Source: Peteryoungia wuzhouensis (lineage in GTDB: Bacteria > Pseudomonadota > Alphaproteobacteria > Rhizobiales > Rhizobiaceae). Taken from it: a DNA stretch of 64,000 nt. A program made the translations under genes and the position numbers. The notes beneath the pieces are model-generated. The model ran no database searches. It saw only the letters and a list, made by a program, of their open reading frames with translations, and was not told the DNA's origin. How positions within the stretch are numbered: position 1 is the first letter of the stretch; the number at the start of each line of letters is the position of its first letter. Positions 26,779 to 36,854 of this stretch are shown here, in pieces. Location: NCBI RefSeq assembly GCF_003205195.1, contig NZ_QJRY01000003.1, forward strand, positions 124,001 to 188,000. Direction: 5' to 3'.

Positions 26779-28203
26779 ATGTCCATATTGCGCAATTTCA
26801 TCGGTGGTTCCTTTGGAGAACCCGGCTCGCCCGAGACGATCGAGGTGCGCAATCCGGCCACCGGCGAGGTCTTCGCCGCAGTGCCCTGCGCAACCGAGGC
26901 GGAGGTGATTGCCGCAGTTCACCATGCGGCGCTGGCCCAGAAGTCCTGGGGCCGGCTTCCGGCGATCGAACGCGGCAACGCGCTGCGCCATCTGGCCGAT
27001 ATCATCGAGAAGAATGCCCGCCGGATCGGCGAGGCACTGGCAAAAGAATCCGGCAAGAGCCTGGCTGATGCCACCGGCGAGGCGATCTACGGCGTCGAAC
27101 TGATGCGCTATCACGCCGAATGGGCGCGCCGCATCGAGGGCGAGGTGATAGAGAGCGACACCCCCGACGAGACGCTGATGCTCAAACGCGCGCCGATCGG
27201 CGTCGTTGCCTGCCTGATCCCCTTCAACTTCCCTGTTTACACGCTGGTGCGAAAGATTGCCCCGGCGCTGATTGCCGGCAACGCCGTTGTCGTTCGCCCG
27301 TCGAACAACACGCCGACCTCGGCCTTCGTCATTGCCGAATGCATCGCCGAGGCTGGTCTGCCCGCAGGCCTCGTCAACATCATGACCATGAGCCATGAGG
27401 TGGCGGAGGTCATGTGCAAGCGCCGCGAAGTCGGCATGATCACGCTGACCGGAAGCGTTGCGGCCGGCCAGGTCGTGCTCGACTACTGCAAGGCCAACAT
27501 CGCCAAGCCTTCGCTGGAGCTGGGCGGCAAGACACCTGTCATCGTCGAGCCGGATGCCGATCTCGATGTGGTGACGAAGAGCGTGCTGGCAGCCAAGACG
27601 GCGCATTGCGGCCAGGTCTGCACCTCGGTGGAACGTCTCTACGTGCACGCCTCTATCCATGGGACATTGCTCGCAAAACTGAAAGACGCCTTCGAACGCC
27701 GTCTCTATGGCAACCGAGCGGAAGACCCGACCCACATGGGACCGCTCGCCAATGCGGCGGCGCGGTTGAGGGTGCATCACATGGTGGAGCGGGCCAAGGC
27801 CGAAGGAGCCGTGATCGAGACGGGCGGCTACCTGCCGGAGGGGGACGGCTATTTCTACCCGCCGACACTGCTGTCAGACTGCCGCCAGGACATGGAGATC
27901 GTCCAGGAAGAAGTCTTCGGACCCGTTCTGGCGGTCATCCCCTATACCGATTTCGACGAGGCGCTGGCCATGGCCAGCGACCACCAGTTCGGCCTTGCCT
28001 CGGTGGTCTTCTCCGAAAACTATCGCAAGGTGATGAAGGCGGCGAACGAGATCGAGGCGGGCGAGCTCTACATCAACCGCTTCCCCGCCGATCCCTACCA
28101 GGGCTACCACGCCGGCTGGAAGCGCTCCGGCCTCGGCGGCGACGACGGCAAACACGGCATGCTGGAATTCACCCAGACACGCCTCGTCATCCTCAAACAC
28201 TGA
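26779..28203 (+). CDS. NAD(P)-dependent aldehyde dehydrogenase (lactaldehyde/glycolaldehyde type)
   Basis: Oxidises an aldehyde to a carboxylic acid; 474-residue ALDH superfamily protein. Catalytic C281 is in HCGQVCTS, the general-base E247 is in LELGGK, and the cofactor-binding loop is in LTGSVAAGQVV. PFNFPVY and the overall layout resemble AldA-like lactaldehyde/glycolaldehyde dehydrogenases, but substrate cannot be assigned from motifs. Start 26779 has a GGAG site; the frame is open for 17 codons more upstream. It is followed after 27 bases by the enolase-superfamily gene and then by a GMC oxidoreductase, suggesting one oxidation pathway. Confidence 0.9.
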   Translation: MSILRNFIGGSFGEPGSPETIEVRNPATGEVFAAVPCATEAEVIAAVHHAALAQKSWGRLPAIERGNALRHLADIIEKNARRIGEALAKESGKSLADATGEAIYGVELMRYHAEWARRIEGEVIESDTPDETLMLKRAPIGVVACLIPFNFPVYTLVRKIAPALIAGNAVVVRPSNNTPTSAFVIAECIAEAGLPAGLVNIMTMSHEVAEVMCKRREVGMITLTGSVAAGQVVLDYCKANIAKPSLELGGKTPVIVEPDADLDVVTKSVLAAKTAHCGQVCTSVERLYVHASIHGTLLAKLKDAFERRLYGNRAEDPTHMGPLANAAARLRVHHMVERAKAEGAVIETGGYLPEGDGYFYPPTLLSDCRQDMEIVQEEVFGPVLAVIPYTDFDEALAMASDHQFGLASVVFSENYRKVMKAANEIEAGELYINRFPADPYQGYHAGWKRSGLGGDDGKHGMLEFTQTRLVILKH

Positions 28204-28230
28204 TTTTTGCGCGCCACCAAGGGGGCATCC

Positions 28231-29448
28231 ATGAAGATCGCATCGCTGAAGACACACGTCGTTGCAACGCCTGCCCCCCATATCGGCGGCATGTACTGGA
28301 TCTTCGTCGAGCTGGAGACGGCCTGCGGCATCACGGGCGTCGGTGAAATCTATTCGACCGCCTTCCACCCCTCAGGCATTGCGATCCTCGTCGAAGACGT
28401 CTTCAGCCGTTATCTGGAAGGTCACGACCCGCACCAGATCGAGCGCTTCTGGCGCGCGGCCTATTCGAGCGGTTTCACCCAGCGACCGGATCCAACCATG
28501 GTCGGGATCATCTCCGGTCTCGAAATTGCCTGCTGGGATATCATCGGCAAATCGGCCGGCCGGCCGGTGGCCGATCTTCTCGGCGGCACCGTGCACGAAA
28601 AGCTGCGCGCCTATACCTATCTCTATCCGAAGAACGCCGCCGGCGAATACGACTACAACGACCCCGACCTTGCGGCCGAAGAGGCGATCCGCATGGTCGA
28701 TGCCGGTTTCACCGCGCTGAAATTCGACCCTGCTGGCCCCTATACCAACTATTCCGGACATCAGCTGTCGCTTCCCGTCATGGATCGCTGCGAGGAGTTC
28801 TGCGCGAAGATCCGCGATGCCATCGGCAACCGCGCCGATATCCTCTTCGGCACCCACGGCCAGATGGTCCCCTCCTCCGCGATCCGGCTCGCCAAGCGGC
28901 TGGAGAAATATGATCCGCTGTGGTTCGAGGAACCGGTGCCACCCGGCCAGGAAGCGGCGATGGCGGAAGTCGCCCGTGCCACCTCGATCCCGGTATCGAC
29001 CGGCGAGCGCCTGACGACGAAATACGAATTCCAAAGAGTATTGCAGCTTGGCTCGGCCTCCATCCTGCAGATGAATGTCGCACGCGTCGGCGGCTTGCTG
29101 GAGGCGAAGAAGATCGCCGGGATGGCCGAGTCCTTTTATGCGCAGATCGCGCCGCATCTCTATAACGGCCCGGTCGGGGCAGCCGCCTCCATACAACTCG
29201 CGGCGACCTGCCCGAACTTCCTTATCCACGAGGCGATCATGGATTTTGGCGGTTTCCACGCCGAGGTGCTGAAGGTGAAGCTCGGCTTCGACGACGGTTA
29301 TCTCATCCCCTCGCGCGAGCCGGGCCTGGGCATCGAGTTGAACCACGAGGTCATCGCCCGCCACACGCCCTACACTGGCGACCGCTTGCATCTGCAGATG
29401 GCGCCCGAACCGATTGATATCAAAGCCTTCGCGCCGGCCAAGGGTTGA
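28231..29448 (+). CDS. Mandelate racemase/muconate lactonizing enzyme family protein, probable sugar-acid dehydratase
   Basis: Enolase-superfamily barrel enzyme, 405 residues, with an N-terminal capping domain (about 1-125) and a TIM barrel. Two metal-ligand glutamates are visible (in WFEEP, 231-235, and E259 in STGERL). The first ligand, normally Asp, falls in FGTHGQ (206-211), which has Gly or Thr at the Asp position. H209 and H309 (in APHLYNGP) resemble the catalytic histidines of the galactonate/mannonate dehydratase branch. Likely dehydrates an acid sugar made by the neighbouring oxidases; substrate unknown. Start 28231 has a GGGGG-type RBS. Confidence 0.85.
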   Translation: MKIASLKTHVVATPAPHIGGMYWIFVELETACGITGVGEIYSTAFHPSGIAILVEDVFSRYLEGHDPHQIERFWRAAYSSGFTQRPDPTMVGIISGLEIACWDIIGKSAGRPVADLLGGTVHEKLRAYTYLYPKNAAGEYDYNDPDLAAEEAIRMVDAGFTALKFDPAGPYTNYSGHQLSLPVMDRCEEFCAKIRDAIGNRADILFGTHGQMVPSSAIRLAKRLEKYDPLWFEEPVPPGQEAAMAEVARATSIPVSTGERLTTKYEFQRVLQLGSASILQMNVARVGGLLEAKKIAGMAESFYAQIAPHLYNGPVGAAASIQLAATCPNFLIHEAIMDFGGFHAEVLKVKLGFDDGYLIPSREPGLGIELNHEVIARHTPYTGDRLHLQMAPEPIDIKAFAPAKG

Positions 29449-31070
29449 TGACACCGATGGAGTTCGATTTCGTCGTCGTCGGTGCCGGTTCGGCCGGCTG
29501 CATCGTGGCCAGCCGGTTGAGCGAGAGCGGACGCTACACGGTTCTCCTGATCGAAGCGGGCGGGGAGGACAAGTCCTTCTGGTTCAAGATTCCGGTCGGA
29601 TACGCCAAGAGCTACTACAATCCCAAGGTCAACTGGATGTATCGGACGGAGCCGGAAGCCGAGCTCGGCGGCCGGCGCATCTATGCGCCGCGTGGCAAGG
29701 TGCAGGGCGGCTCGGGTTCGATCAACGCCATGATCTTCGTGCGCGGTGACCGGAGCGATTTCGACGACTGGCGGGCCGCCGGCAATCCCGGTTGGGGATA
29801 TGATGATGTGTTGCCCTATTTCCGCAAGCTCGAAACCCATGCCCGCGGTGAGAGCCACTGGCACGGTGGCAAGGGGCCCATTCACATAACCCCGATGCGC
29901 GGCGCGACCCACCCCGTGAGCGATGCCTTTCTGGAAGCCTGTGGCGAGCTTGGCCTGCCGGAAAATTCTGACTTCAATGGTGCGACCGTCGAGGGTGCAG
30001 GTGTCTACGACATCAACACCCGGCGCGGCCAACGCTCTCATTCGAGTGCGGAATATCTGCGGCCGGCCTTGCGCAAGGGGTCCGTGAAGATCGAGCGCAA
30101 TGCCCTGGCGAGACGGATCGTTCTCGGCCCCGATGGCACCGCGAGAGCCGTCGAAGTCCTGAAGAACGGCCAGACGCGGACATTTCGCGCGCGCCGCGAA
30201 GTTATCCTCAGCGCCGGCGCCGTCGATACGCCGAAACTTCTGCAACTGTCCGGCATCGGGGACGGCGCGCTTCTCTTCGCCCACGGCGTCCGAACACAGC
30301 ACCACCTGCCAGCCGTCGGGCAAAACCTGCAGGATCATCTGTGCGCCAGCTTCTACTACCGTTCGAAGCGCCCCACGCTGAACGGTGATTTCGGCACTCT
30401 TCTGGGCCAGGCGAAGTTCGGCCTCACCTATCTGCTGCGCCGAAGCGGCCCCTTTGCGATGAGTGTCAATCAGGCTGGCGGCTTCTTCCGTGGGCGGCCC
30501 GAGGAAGCACGTCCGAATATCCAGCTCTACTTCAATCCGCTGTCGTACCGCATCCCTGACAATCCCCGCGCGGGGCTGACGCCCGAGCCCTATCCCGGCT
30601 TTCTGATGGCCTTCAATGCCTGCCGCCCGAGCAGCCGGGGATCAGTCGGTATCGCCTCAGCCGACCCATTGGCAGCGCCTCTGATCCGACCCAATTACCT
30701 GACGACGGAACACGATATCGGCGAAGTCCTGCAGGGCAGCCGCCTGATGCGCACCATCGCGTCCGCACCTGCACTGCAGGCCTGGATCGAAGACGAAGTC
30801 TCCCCCTCTGGCAGTGCAGATAGCGATCGAAAACTGCTTGAGTATTTTCGCCATAACAGCGGTTCGATCTACCACCTTTGTGGCACCTGCCGCATGGGCC
30901 CGGACGCGACCCGATCGGTGGTAGACAGCCGGCTGCGTGTGCACGGTCTGTCGGGCCTTCGCATCGTCGACGCCTCGATCTTCCCCAACATCACGGCCGG
31001 CAACATCAATGCCCCGACCATGATGGTGGCGGAAAAGGCGGCCGAGATGATTCTCGAAGATCATCGCTGA
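29448..31070 (+). CDS. GMC-family FAD oxidoreductase (choline dehydrogenase-like)
   Basis: Flavin-dependent alcohol or sugar dehydrogenase, 540 residues. FAD-binding GAGSAGC near the N-terminus, the GMC signature GKVQGGSGSINAMIFVRG, and the catalytic His476 (SIYHLCGTCRM) and the Asn of GNINAPTMM are present. No signal peptide is seen. The start ATG overlaps the stop of the preceding gene (TGATG), so the pair is coupled; an in-frame ATG at 29457 is an alternative. With the aldehyde dehydrogenase and enolase-superfamily enzyme it forms a likely pathway from alcohol or aldose to acid to dehydrated acid. No transporter is present. Confidence 0.9.
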   Translation: MTPMEFDFVVVGAGSAGCIVASRLSESGRYTVLLIEAGGEDKSFWFKIPVGYAKSYYNPKVNWMYRTEPEAELGGRRIYAPRGKVQGGSGSINAMIFVRGDRSDFDDWRAAGNPGWGYDDVLPYFRKLETHARGESHWHGGKGPIHITPMRGATHPVSDAFLEACGELGLPENSDFNGATVEGAGVYDINTRRGQRSHSSAEYLRPALRKGSVKIERNALARRIVLGPDGTARAVEVLKNGQTRTFRARREVILSAGAVDTPKLLQLSGIGDGALLFAHGVRTQHHLPAVGQNLQDHLCASFYYRSKRPTLNGDFGTLLGQAKFGLTYLLRRSGPFAMSVNQAGGFFRGRPEEARPNIQLYFNPLSYRIPDNPRAGLTPEPYPGFLMAFNACRPSSRGSVGIASADPLAAPLIRPNYLTTEHDIGEVLQGSRLMRTIASAPALQAWIEDEVSPSGSADSDRKLLEYFRHNSGSIYHLCGTCRMGPDATRSVVDSRLRVHGLSGLRIVDASIFPNITAGNINAPTMMVAEKAAEMILEDHR

Positions 31071-31084
31071 GGTCGCCAAACGAC

Positions 31085-31109
31085 AAAAGCCGGATCAGAG
31101 ATCCGGCTT
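31085..31109 (-). terminator. Terminator after atpC (shared with the GMC gene)
   Basis: Perfect 10-base stem (31087-31096 with 31100-31109), 3-base loop. On the minus strand it is followed by a T-run, so it closes the atpHAGDC operon. On the plus strand the T-run is absent. Confidence 0.75.
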
Positions 31110-31136
31110 CATCGAATGCTGTTGTTTAGAACGCGC

Positions 31137-31544
31137 TCAGGCCGCGACCAGAACGCCGTTCAGGTTGGTCAGTTCAGCCAGGTACTGCTCAAGGCGGGTA
31201 CGATGCTCGTGATGCTCGACGCCGTCGAGTTCCTTGCGAGCTTCATCGATCCGCTTGGTGAGCGTGTCAGGCGCAATCTCGGCAAGCGGCACGGCCGATT
31301 CGGCGAGCAGCGTGCAACCGGTCGGAAGGACATCGGCGAAGCCGCCGAAGACGACATACTTGGTGACCTGACCGGAGGCGAGCTTCACGCTGATGATGCC
31401 CGGCTTGATCGTGGTCATGGTCGGCGCATGATTGGCCATGACGGTCATTTCGCCATCCGTTGCCGGAATCACGACTTCGCTCACCTGGGCGGAGAGCAGC
31501 AGACGCTCGGGCGAAACGAGCTCAAAATTGAAATTGTCGGCCAT
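31137..31544 (-). CDS. atpC: ATP synthase epsilon subunit
   Basis: Part of the F1 central stalk; regulates rotation and inhibits ATP hydrolysis. 135 residues, with the N-terminal beta-sandwich (FNFELVSPERLLLSAQVSEV, HAPTMTTIKPG) complete and a C-terminal helical hairpin with the usual Leu/Glu-rich pattern. Last gene of atpHAGDC, 68 bases after atpD; that gap contains a 9-base-pair hairpin. Followed by a terminator. Confidence 0.95.
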   Translation of the reverse strand: MADNFNFELVSPERLLLSAQVSEVVIPATDGEMTVMANHAPTMTTIKPGIISVKLASGQVTKYVVFGGFADVLPTGCTLLAESAVPLAEIAPDTLTKRIDEARKELDGVEHHEHRTRLEQYLAELTNLNGVLVAA

Positions 31545-31573
31545 GATCGTTCACTCTCTCATGAAGGGAGGAG

Positions 31574-31601
31574 CGGCACGCGAGGATCACCCCGCGTGCC
31601 G
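31574..31601 (-). other. Hairpin between atpD and atpC
   Basis: CGGCACGCG (31574-31582) pairs with CGCGTGCCG (31593-31601) around a 10-base loop. No T-run follows. It may tune the amount of epsilon relative to beta by partial stop or mRNA processing. Confidence 0.4.
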
Positions 31602-31612
31602 ACGTTCCATTC

Positions 31613-33094
<1,482 letters not shown>

Positions 33095-33100
33095 TTAACC

Positions 33101-33979
33101 TCAGAGCGCTTCCGCGCCCGAAATGATTTCAATGAGTTCCTTGGTGATCTGGGCCTGACGCTGACGGTTGTAGGACAAGGTCAGCTTGTTGATCATTTCA
33201 CCAGCATTGCGGGTCGCATTGTCCATGGCGCTCATCTTGGCGCCCATTTCACCAGCGACATTTTCGAGCAGGGCCCGGAAGACCTGAACCGAAATGTTGC
33301 GCGGGATCAGATCCGTAAGGATCGCCGACGCATCCGGCTCATATTCGTAAAGCGCCGTCGCGCCGCTTTCGGAAGCTGCAACCGGCGGAGCGGCCGGAAC
33401 GAGCTGGAGAGCGGTCGGGACCTGGCTGATCACCGACTTGAACTCGGCATAGAACAGCGTGCAGACGTCAAACTCACCGCGATCGAACATGCCGATGATC
33501 TTGCGACCGATGGCATCCGCATCCGCGAAGCTCATGCGCTTGACTTCGCGCAGGTCGACGCGTTCCACGATCATGCTGCCGAATTCGCGACGCAGGCTGT
33601 CAAAGCCCTTCTTGCCGACGCAGAAGATCTTCACCGTCTTGCCGGCGGCCAGCAGCTTGCGCGCATGGTCACGGGCGAAACGCGAGATCGACGAGTTGAA
33701 GCCGCCGCACAGACCACGTTCAGCCGTGCAGACGACGAGCAGATGCACGTCGTCCTTGCCGGTGCCCGTCATCAGGCGCGGTGCGCTATCGTCCGTGCCG
33801 ACCGCCTGAGCGATATTGGCCAGGACGACGCCCATGCGCTGCGAATAGGGACGCGCAGCCTCGGCCGCTTCCTGAGCGCGACGCAGCTTCGCCGCGGCGA
33901 CCATTTTCATCGCCTTGGTGATCTTCTGCGTCGCCTTGACGGAGGCGATCCGGTTTTTCAGATCCTTAAGTGAAGGCAT
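33101..33979 (-). CDS. atpG: ATP synthase gamma subunit
   Basis: Central rotor shaft of F1, 292 residues. N-terminal helix [20 protein letters not shown] and C-terminal helix [20 protein letters not shown] form the coiled coil that turns in the alpha3beta3 ring; the middle is the Rossmann-like domain with the [10 protein letters not shown] motif. Lies between atpA and atpD in the standard F1 order. Confidence 0.96.
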   Translation of the reverse strand: MPSLKDLKNRIASVKATQKITKAMKMVAAAKLRRAQEAAEAARPYSQRMGVVLANIAQAVGTDDSAPRLMTGTGKDDVHLLVVCTAERGLCGGFNSSISRFARDHARKLLAAGKTVKIFCVGKKGFDSLRREFGSMIVERVDLREVKRMSFADADAIGRKIIGMFDRGEFDVCTLFYAEFKSVISQVPTALQLVPAAPPVAASESGATALYEYEPDASAILTDLIPRNISVQVFRALLENVAGEMGAKMSAMDNATRNAGEMINKLTLSYNRQRQAQITKELIEIISGAEAL

Positions 33980-34008
33980 CCGTTATCCGTCCTTGGCTTG
34001 AGCCTGAA

Positions 34009-35538
34009 TTAGGCGAAGTTCTTCGCGAAGGTATCGAGAGCGGCCTTGAGCTTGCCCTTGGTATCGTCGCTGATCGCCTTTTCGGTGCGGATGGCGTCGA
34101 GAATCGCCTTGCCTTCCGAGTGGAGGTAGGAGAGCAGGCCCTGTTCGAACTTGCCAACCTGGTTCACGGCGATCTTGTCGAGATAACCGTTCACGCCGGC
34201 GAAGATCACGGCAACCTGTTCTTCCGTCTTGAGCGGCGAGAACTGCGGCTGCTTCAGGAGTTCCGTCAGGCGCGCACCACGGTTCAGCAGGCGCTGGGTG
34301 GCGGCATCAAGGTCGGAACCGAACTGGGCGAAGGCGGCCATTTCGCGATACTGGGCGAGTTCACCCTTGATCGAGCCGGCAACCTGCTTCATCGCCTTGA
34401 CCTGAGCGGCCGAACCGACGCGCGAAACCGACAGACCGACGTTAACGGCCGGACGGATGCCCTGGTAGAACAGGTCGGTTTCAAGGAAGATCTGGCCGTC
34501 GGTGATCGAGATCACGTTGGTCGGAATGAAGGCAGACACGTCGTTGCCCTGGGTTTCGATGACCGGCAGAGCAGTCAGCGAGCCGGCACCGGCAGCGTCG
34601 CCCATCTTGGCAGCGCGCTCAAGCAGACGCGAATGCAGGTAGAAGACGTCACCCGGATAAGCTTCGCGGCCCGGCGGACGGCGCAGAAGAAGCGACATCT
34701 GGCGGTAAGCGACAGCCTGCTTGGACAGATCGTCATAAGCGATCAGGGCATGCTTGCCGTTGTCGCGGAAGTATTCGCCCATCGCGCAACCAGCGAACGG
34801 TGCGAGGTACTGCATCGGAGCCGGGTCGGATGCGGTCGCGGCGATGATGATCGAGTACTGCAGTGCGCCGCGCTCTTCGAGCACCTTCACGAACTGGGCA
34901 ACGGTCGAGCGCTTCTGGCCGATAGCGACGTAGACGCAGTAAAGCTTGTCATTGTCGGCGCCGCTGTCATGCACGGCCTTCTGGTTCAGGAAGGTGTCGA
35001 GAATGATCGCGGTCTTGCCGGTCTGACGGTCACCGATGACGAGCTCGCGCTGGCCACGGCCAACCGGGATCAGAGCGTCGATGGCCTTGAGGCCGGTCGA
35101 CATCGGCTCATGAACCGACTTGCGCGGGATGATGCCCGGAGCCTTGACGTCAACGCGCGAACGCTTCGCGGCGTTGATCGGGCCCTTGCCATCGATTGGA
35201 TTGCCGAGCGCGTCAACAACGCGGCCGAGCAGTTCCGGACCGACCGGAACGTCAACGATCGCGCCGGTGCGCTTGACGATGTCGCCTTCCTTGATGCCGC
35301 GGTCGGCACCGAAGAGAACCACACCGACGTTATCGGCTTCGAGGTTGAGCGCCATGCCGCGGATGCCGCCCGGGAACTCGACCATTTCACCGGCCTGGAC
35401 ATTGTCGAGGCCGTAGACGCGGGCGATACCGTCACCGACGGACAGAACCTGACCGACTTCAGAGACTTCCGCCTCCTTGCCGAAGTTCTTGATTTGATCT
35501 TTCAGAATTGCGGAAATTTCCGCGGCGCGGATATCCAT
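34009..35538 (-). CDS. atpA: ATP synthase alpha subunit
   Basis: Non-catalytic nucleotide-binding subunit of F1, 509 residues. Walker [11 protein letters not shown], the [12 protein letters not shown]-terminal barrel, the visible [14 protein letters not shown] motif, and the Arg-finger region [12 protein letters not shown]. The start codon overlaps the atpH stop by one base (TGATG), so translation is coupled. The regulator-type hinge sequence is normal. Confidence 0.97.
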   Translation of the reverse strand: MDIRAAEISAILKDQIKNFGKEAEVSEVGQVLSVGDGIARVYGLDNVQAGEMVEFPGGIRGMALNLEADNVGVVLFGADRGIKEGDIVKRTGAIVDVPVGPELLGRVVDALGNPIDGKGPINAAKRSRVDVKAPGIIPRKSVHEPMSTGLKAIDALIPVGRGQRELVIGDRQTGKTAIILDTFLNQKAVHDSGADNDKLYCVYVAIGQKRSTVAQFVKVLEERGALQYSIIIAATASDPAPMQYLAPFAGCAMGEYFRDNGKHALIAYDDLSKQAVAYRQMSLLLRRPPGREAYPGDVFYLHSRLLERAAKMGDAAGAGSLTALPVIETQGNDVSAFIPTNVISITDGQIFLETDLFYQGIRPAVNVGLSVSRVGSAAQVKAMKQVAGSIKGELAQYREMAAFAQFGSDLDAATQRLLNRGARLTELLKQPQFSPLKTEEQVAVIFAGVNGYLDKIAVNQVGKFEQGLLSYLHSEGKAILDAIRTEKAISDDTKGKLKAALDTFAKNFA

Positions 35539-36104
35539 CAGCCAACCTCTTTCAGTGCAAGCTTAAGGGTGGAAAGTTTGGTGCGAAGAGACGTGTCGAT
35601 CTGGCGGGAGCCGACCTTGACGATCAGGCCGCCGAGCAGGGAGGGGTCGACCGTGACAACGATCGAGACTTCCTTGCCGGTAACGCTCTTCAGCGCCGCC
35701 TTCAGTTCAGTTTCCTGCTCAGCCGTGAGGGCATGAGCGGAGGTGACATCGGCCGTGACCTCACCCTTGTGACGGGCAACGGCCTGGCGATAACCAGCCA
35801 CCATGCCGGATACGGCAAACAGGCGGCGATTGCCGGCGACGACCTTGAGGAAGTTCAGGACCAGCGCGCTGAATCCGGCCTTTTCGCCGATCGCGGTGAT
35901 CGCATTAACCTGATCCTCGGCCGTAAAAACGGGCGACAGGACAAGGCGCTTCAGATCGGCGCTCTCATCGATCATCGCCTGGAAGCGGTTGAGATCAGCC
36001 GAGACGGCGTCCAGCGCACCGGCTTCGAGCGCAAGCTCGAAAAGCGACGATGCGTAACGCTCGGCCACGCCAGAAATCACTTGGGATGCGTCTGCCACGG
36101 GCAA
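35538..36104 (-). CDS. atpH: ATP synthase delta subunit
   Basis: Peripheral stalk subunit joining F1 to Fo, 188 residues. Conserved regions [18 protein letters not shown] at the start and [19 protein letters not shown] near the end are diagnostic. The open frame reaches an ATG at 36158, but the preferred start is a TTG at 36104 (protein LPVADASQ, read as Met), with an AGGGA site 5-6 bases upstream; a GTG at 36098 is possible. First gene of atpHAGDC. The Fo genes (atpB, E, F) are not here, the usual split in Alphaproteobacteria. Confidence 0.93.
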   Translation of the reverse strand: MPVADASQVISGVAERYASSLFELALEAGALDAVSADLNRFQAMIDESADLKRLVLSPVFTAEDQVNAITAIGEKAGFSALVLNFLKVVAGNRRLFAVSGMVAGYRQAVARHKGEVTADVTSAHALTAEQETELKAALKSVTGKEVSIVVTVDPSLLGGLIVKVGSRQIDTSLRTKLSTLKLALKEVG

Positions 36105-36184
36105 AAAATTCCCTGATCTTGACCCAGGATGTCCGACACCTCGAGAGAGGCAGGACAAAGCCCTGAAATCGTTTTGTTTTCCTC

Positions 36185-36214
36185 AAAAACGCGAGCCTTC
36201 TTCGCTTGCGTTTT
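36185..36214 (-). terminator. Terminator-like hairpin upstream of atpH
   Basis: An 11-position stem (36186-36196 with 36204-36214, one mismatch on the minus strand), a 7-base loop and a T5 run on the minus strand. It either ends the small membrane-protein transcript or acts as an attenuator in the atp leader. Confidence 0.55.
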
Positions 36215-36367
36215 CCGAATTTCGCGGTTCGTCTAGCATAGCGTATCCAGACTCGCAACACGCGTATTAACGGTTTGCTCCTTCAGAGCAAGGCCTGGGA
36301 CCGAATTTTGTCCGGATCTGCGTCAAATTGGCGGGATCCCGCGCAGTTCGAACGGGAAAGCGGATCT

Positions 36368-36751
36368 TCACGTCAGACCAAAGACATAAGCAAGCGGGAG
36401 AGCAGCAAGCACCAGCTCTACAACCAGAAGAAGCATATTGCGCCATGTGCCCCCATGGTCGGACATGATGGACAGGATGCGGGCGAAGGCTGCGAGCCCG
36501 ATCGCAGCACCGAAGGCGAGATAGACGGTGGGTTGGGCGAGAAGCAGTGCCGTGCCGGAAAAGCCGACGATCAATCCGCCTGCAGAACGGGTCGCACCTA
36601 AGCCTTCCGGCCGATCGCCGGCGATGGCAAGCCCAAGCAGTCTGAGCGTGAGACCGGGAGCAAACAGCACGAAACAGCCGATGAGAGCAGCGGCGGCCGC
36701 AGCAAGGAACGCCAGCTGCTCGCCGGTTTCGGTCGGAAAATAGAACTCCAT
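36368..36751 (-). CDS. Small integral membrane protein of unknown function
   Basis: 127 residues with four predicted membrane helices: about 12-32 (LAFLAAAAAALIGCFVLFAP), 50-70 (AGGLIVGFSGTALLLAQPTV), 72-92 and 105-125. No catalytic motif is recognised; it may belong to the DUF4345-like small membrane protein group, but this is not certain. It lies between priA and the atp operon on the same strand. RBS is weak. Reported as hypothetical. Confidence 0.75.
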   Translation of the reverse strand: MEFYFPTETGEQLAFLAAAAAALIGCFVLFAPGLTLRLLGLAIAGDRPEGLGATRSAGGLIVGFSGTALLLAQPTVYLAFGAAIGLAAFARILSIMSDHGGTWRNMLLLVVELVLAALPLAYVFGLT

Positions 36752-36854
36752 GAGAGATCCCGATATGAATGAAGTCGCGCGGCTTATGCCACGATTCCAC
36801 AGCGCACGGTATCGCCCTTCAGCACTTTTCTTGTCTCAGACCGGCAGGGCAATG

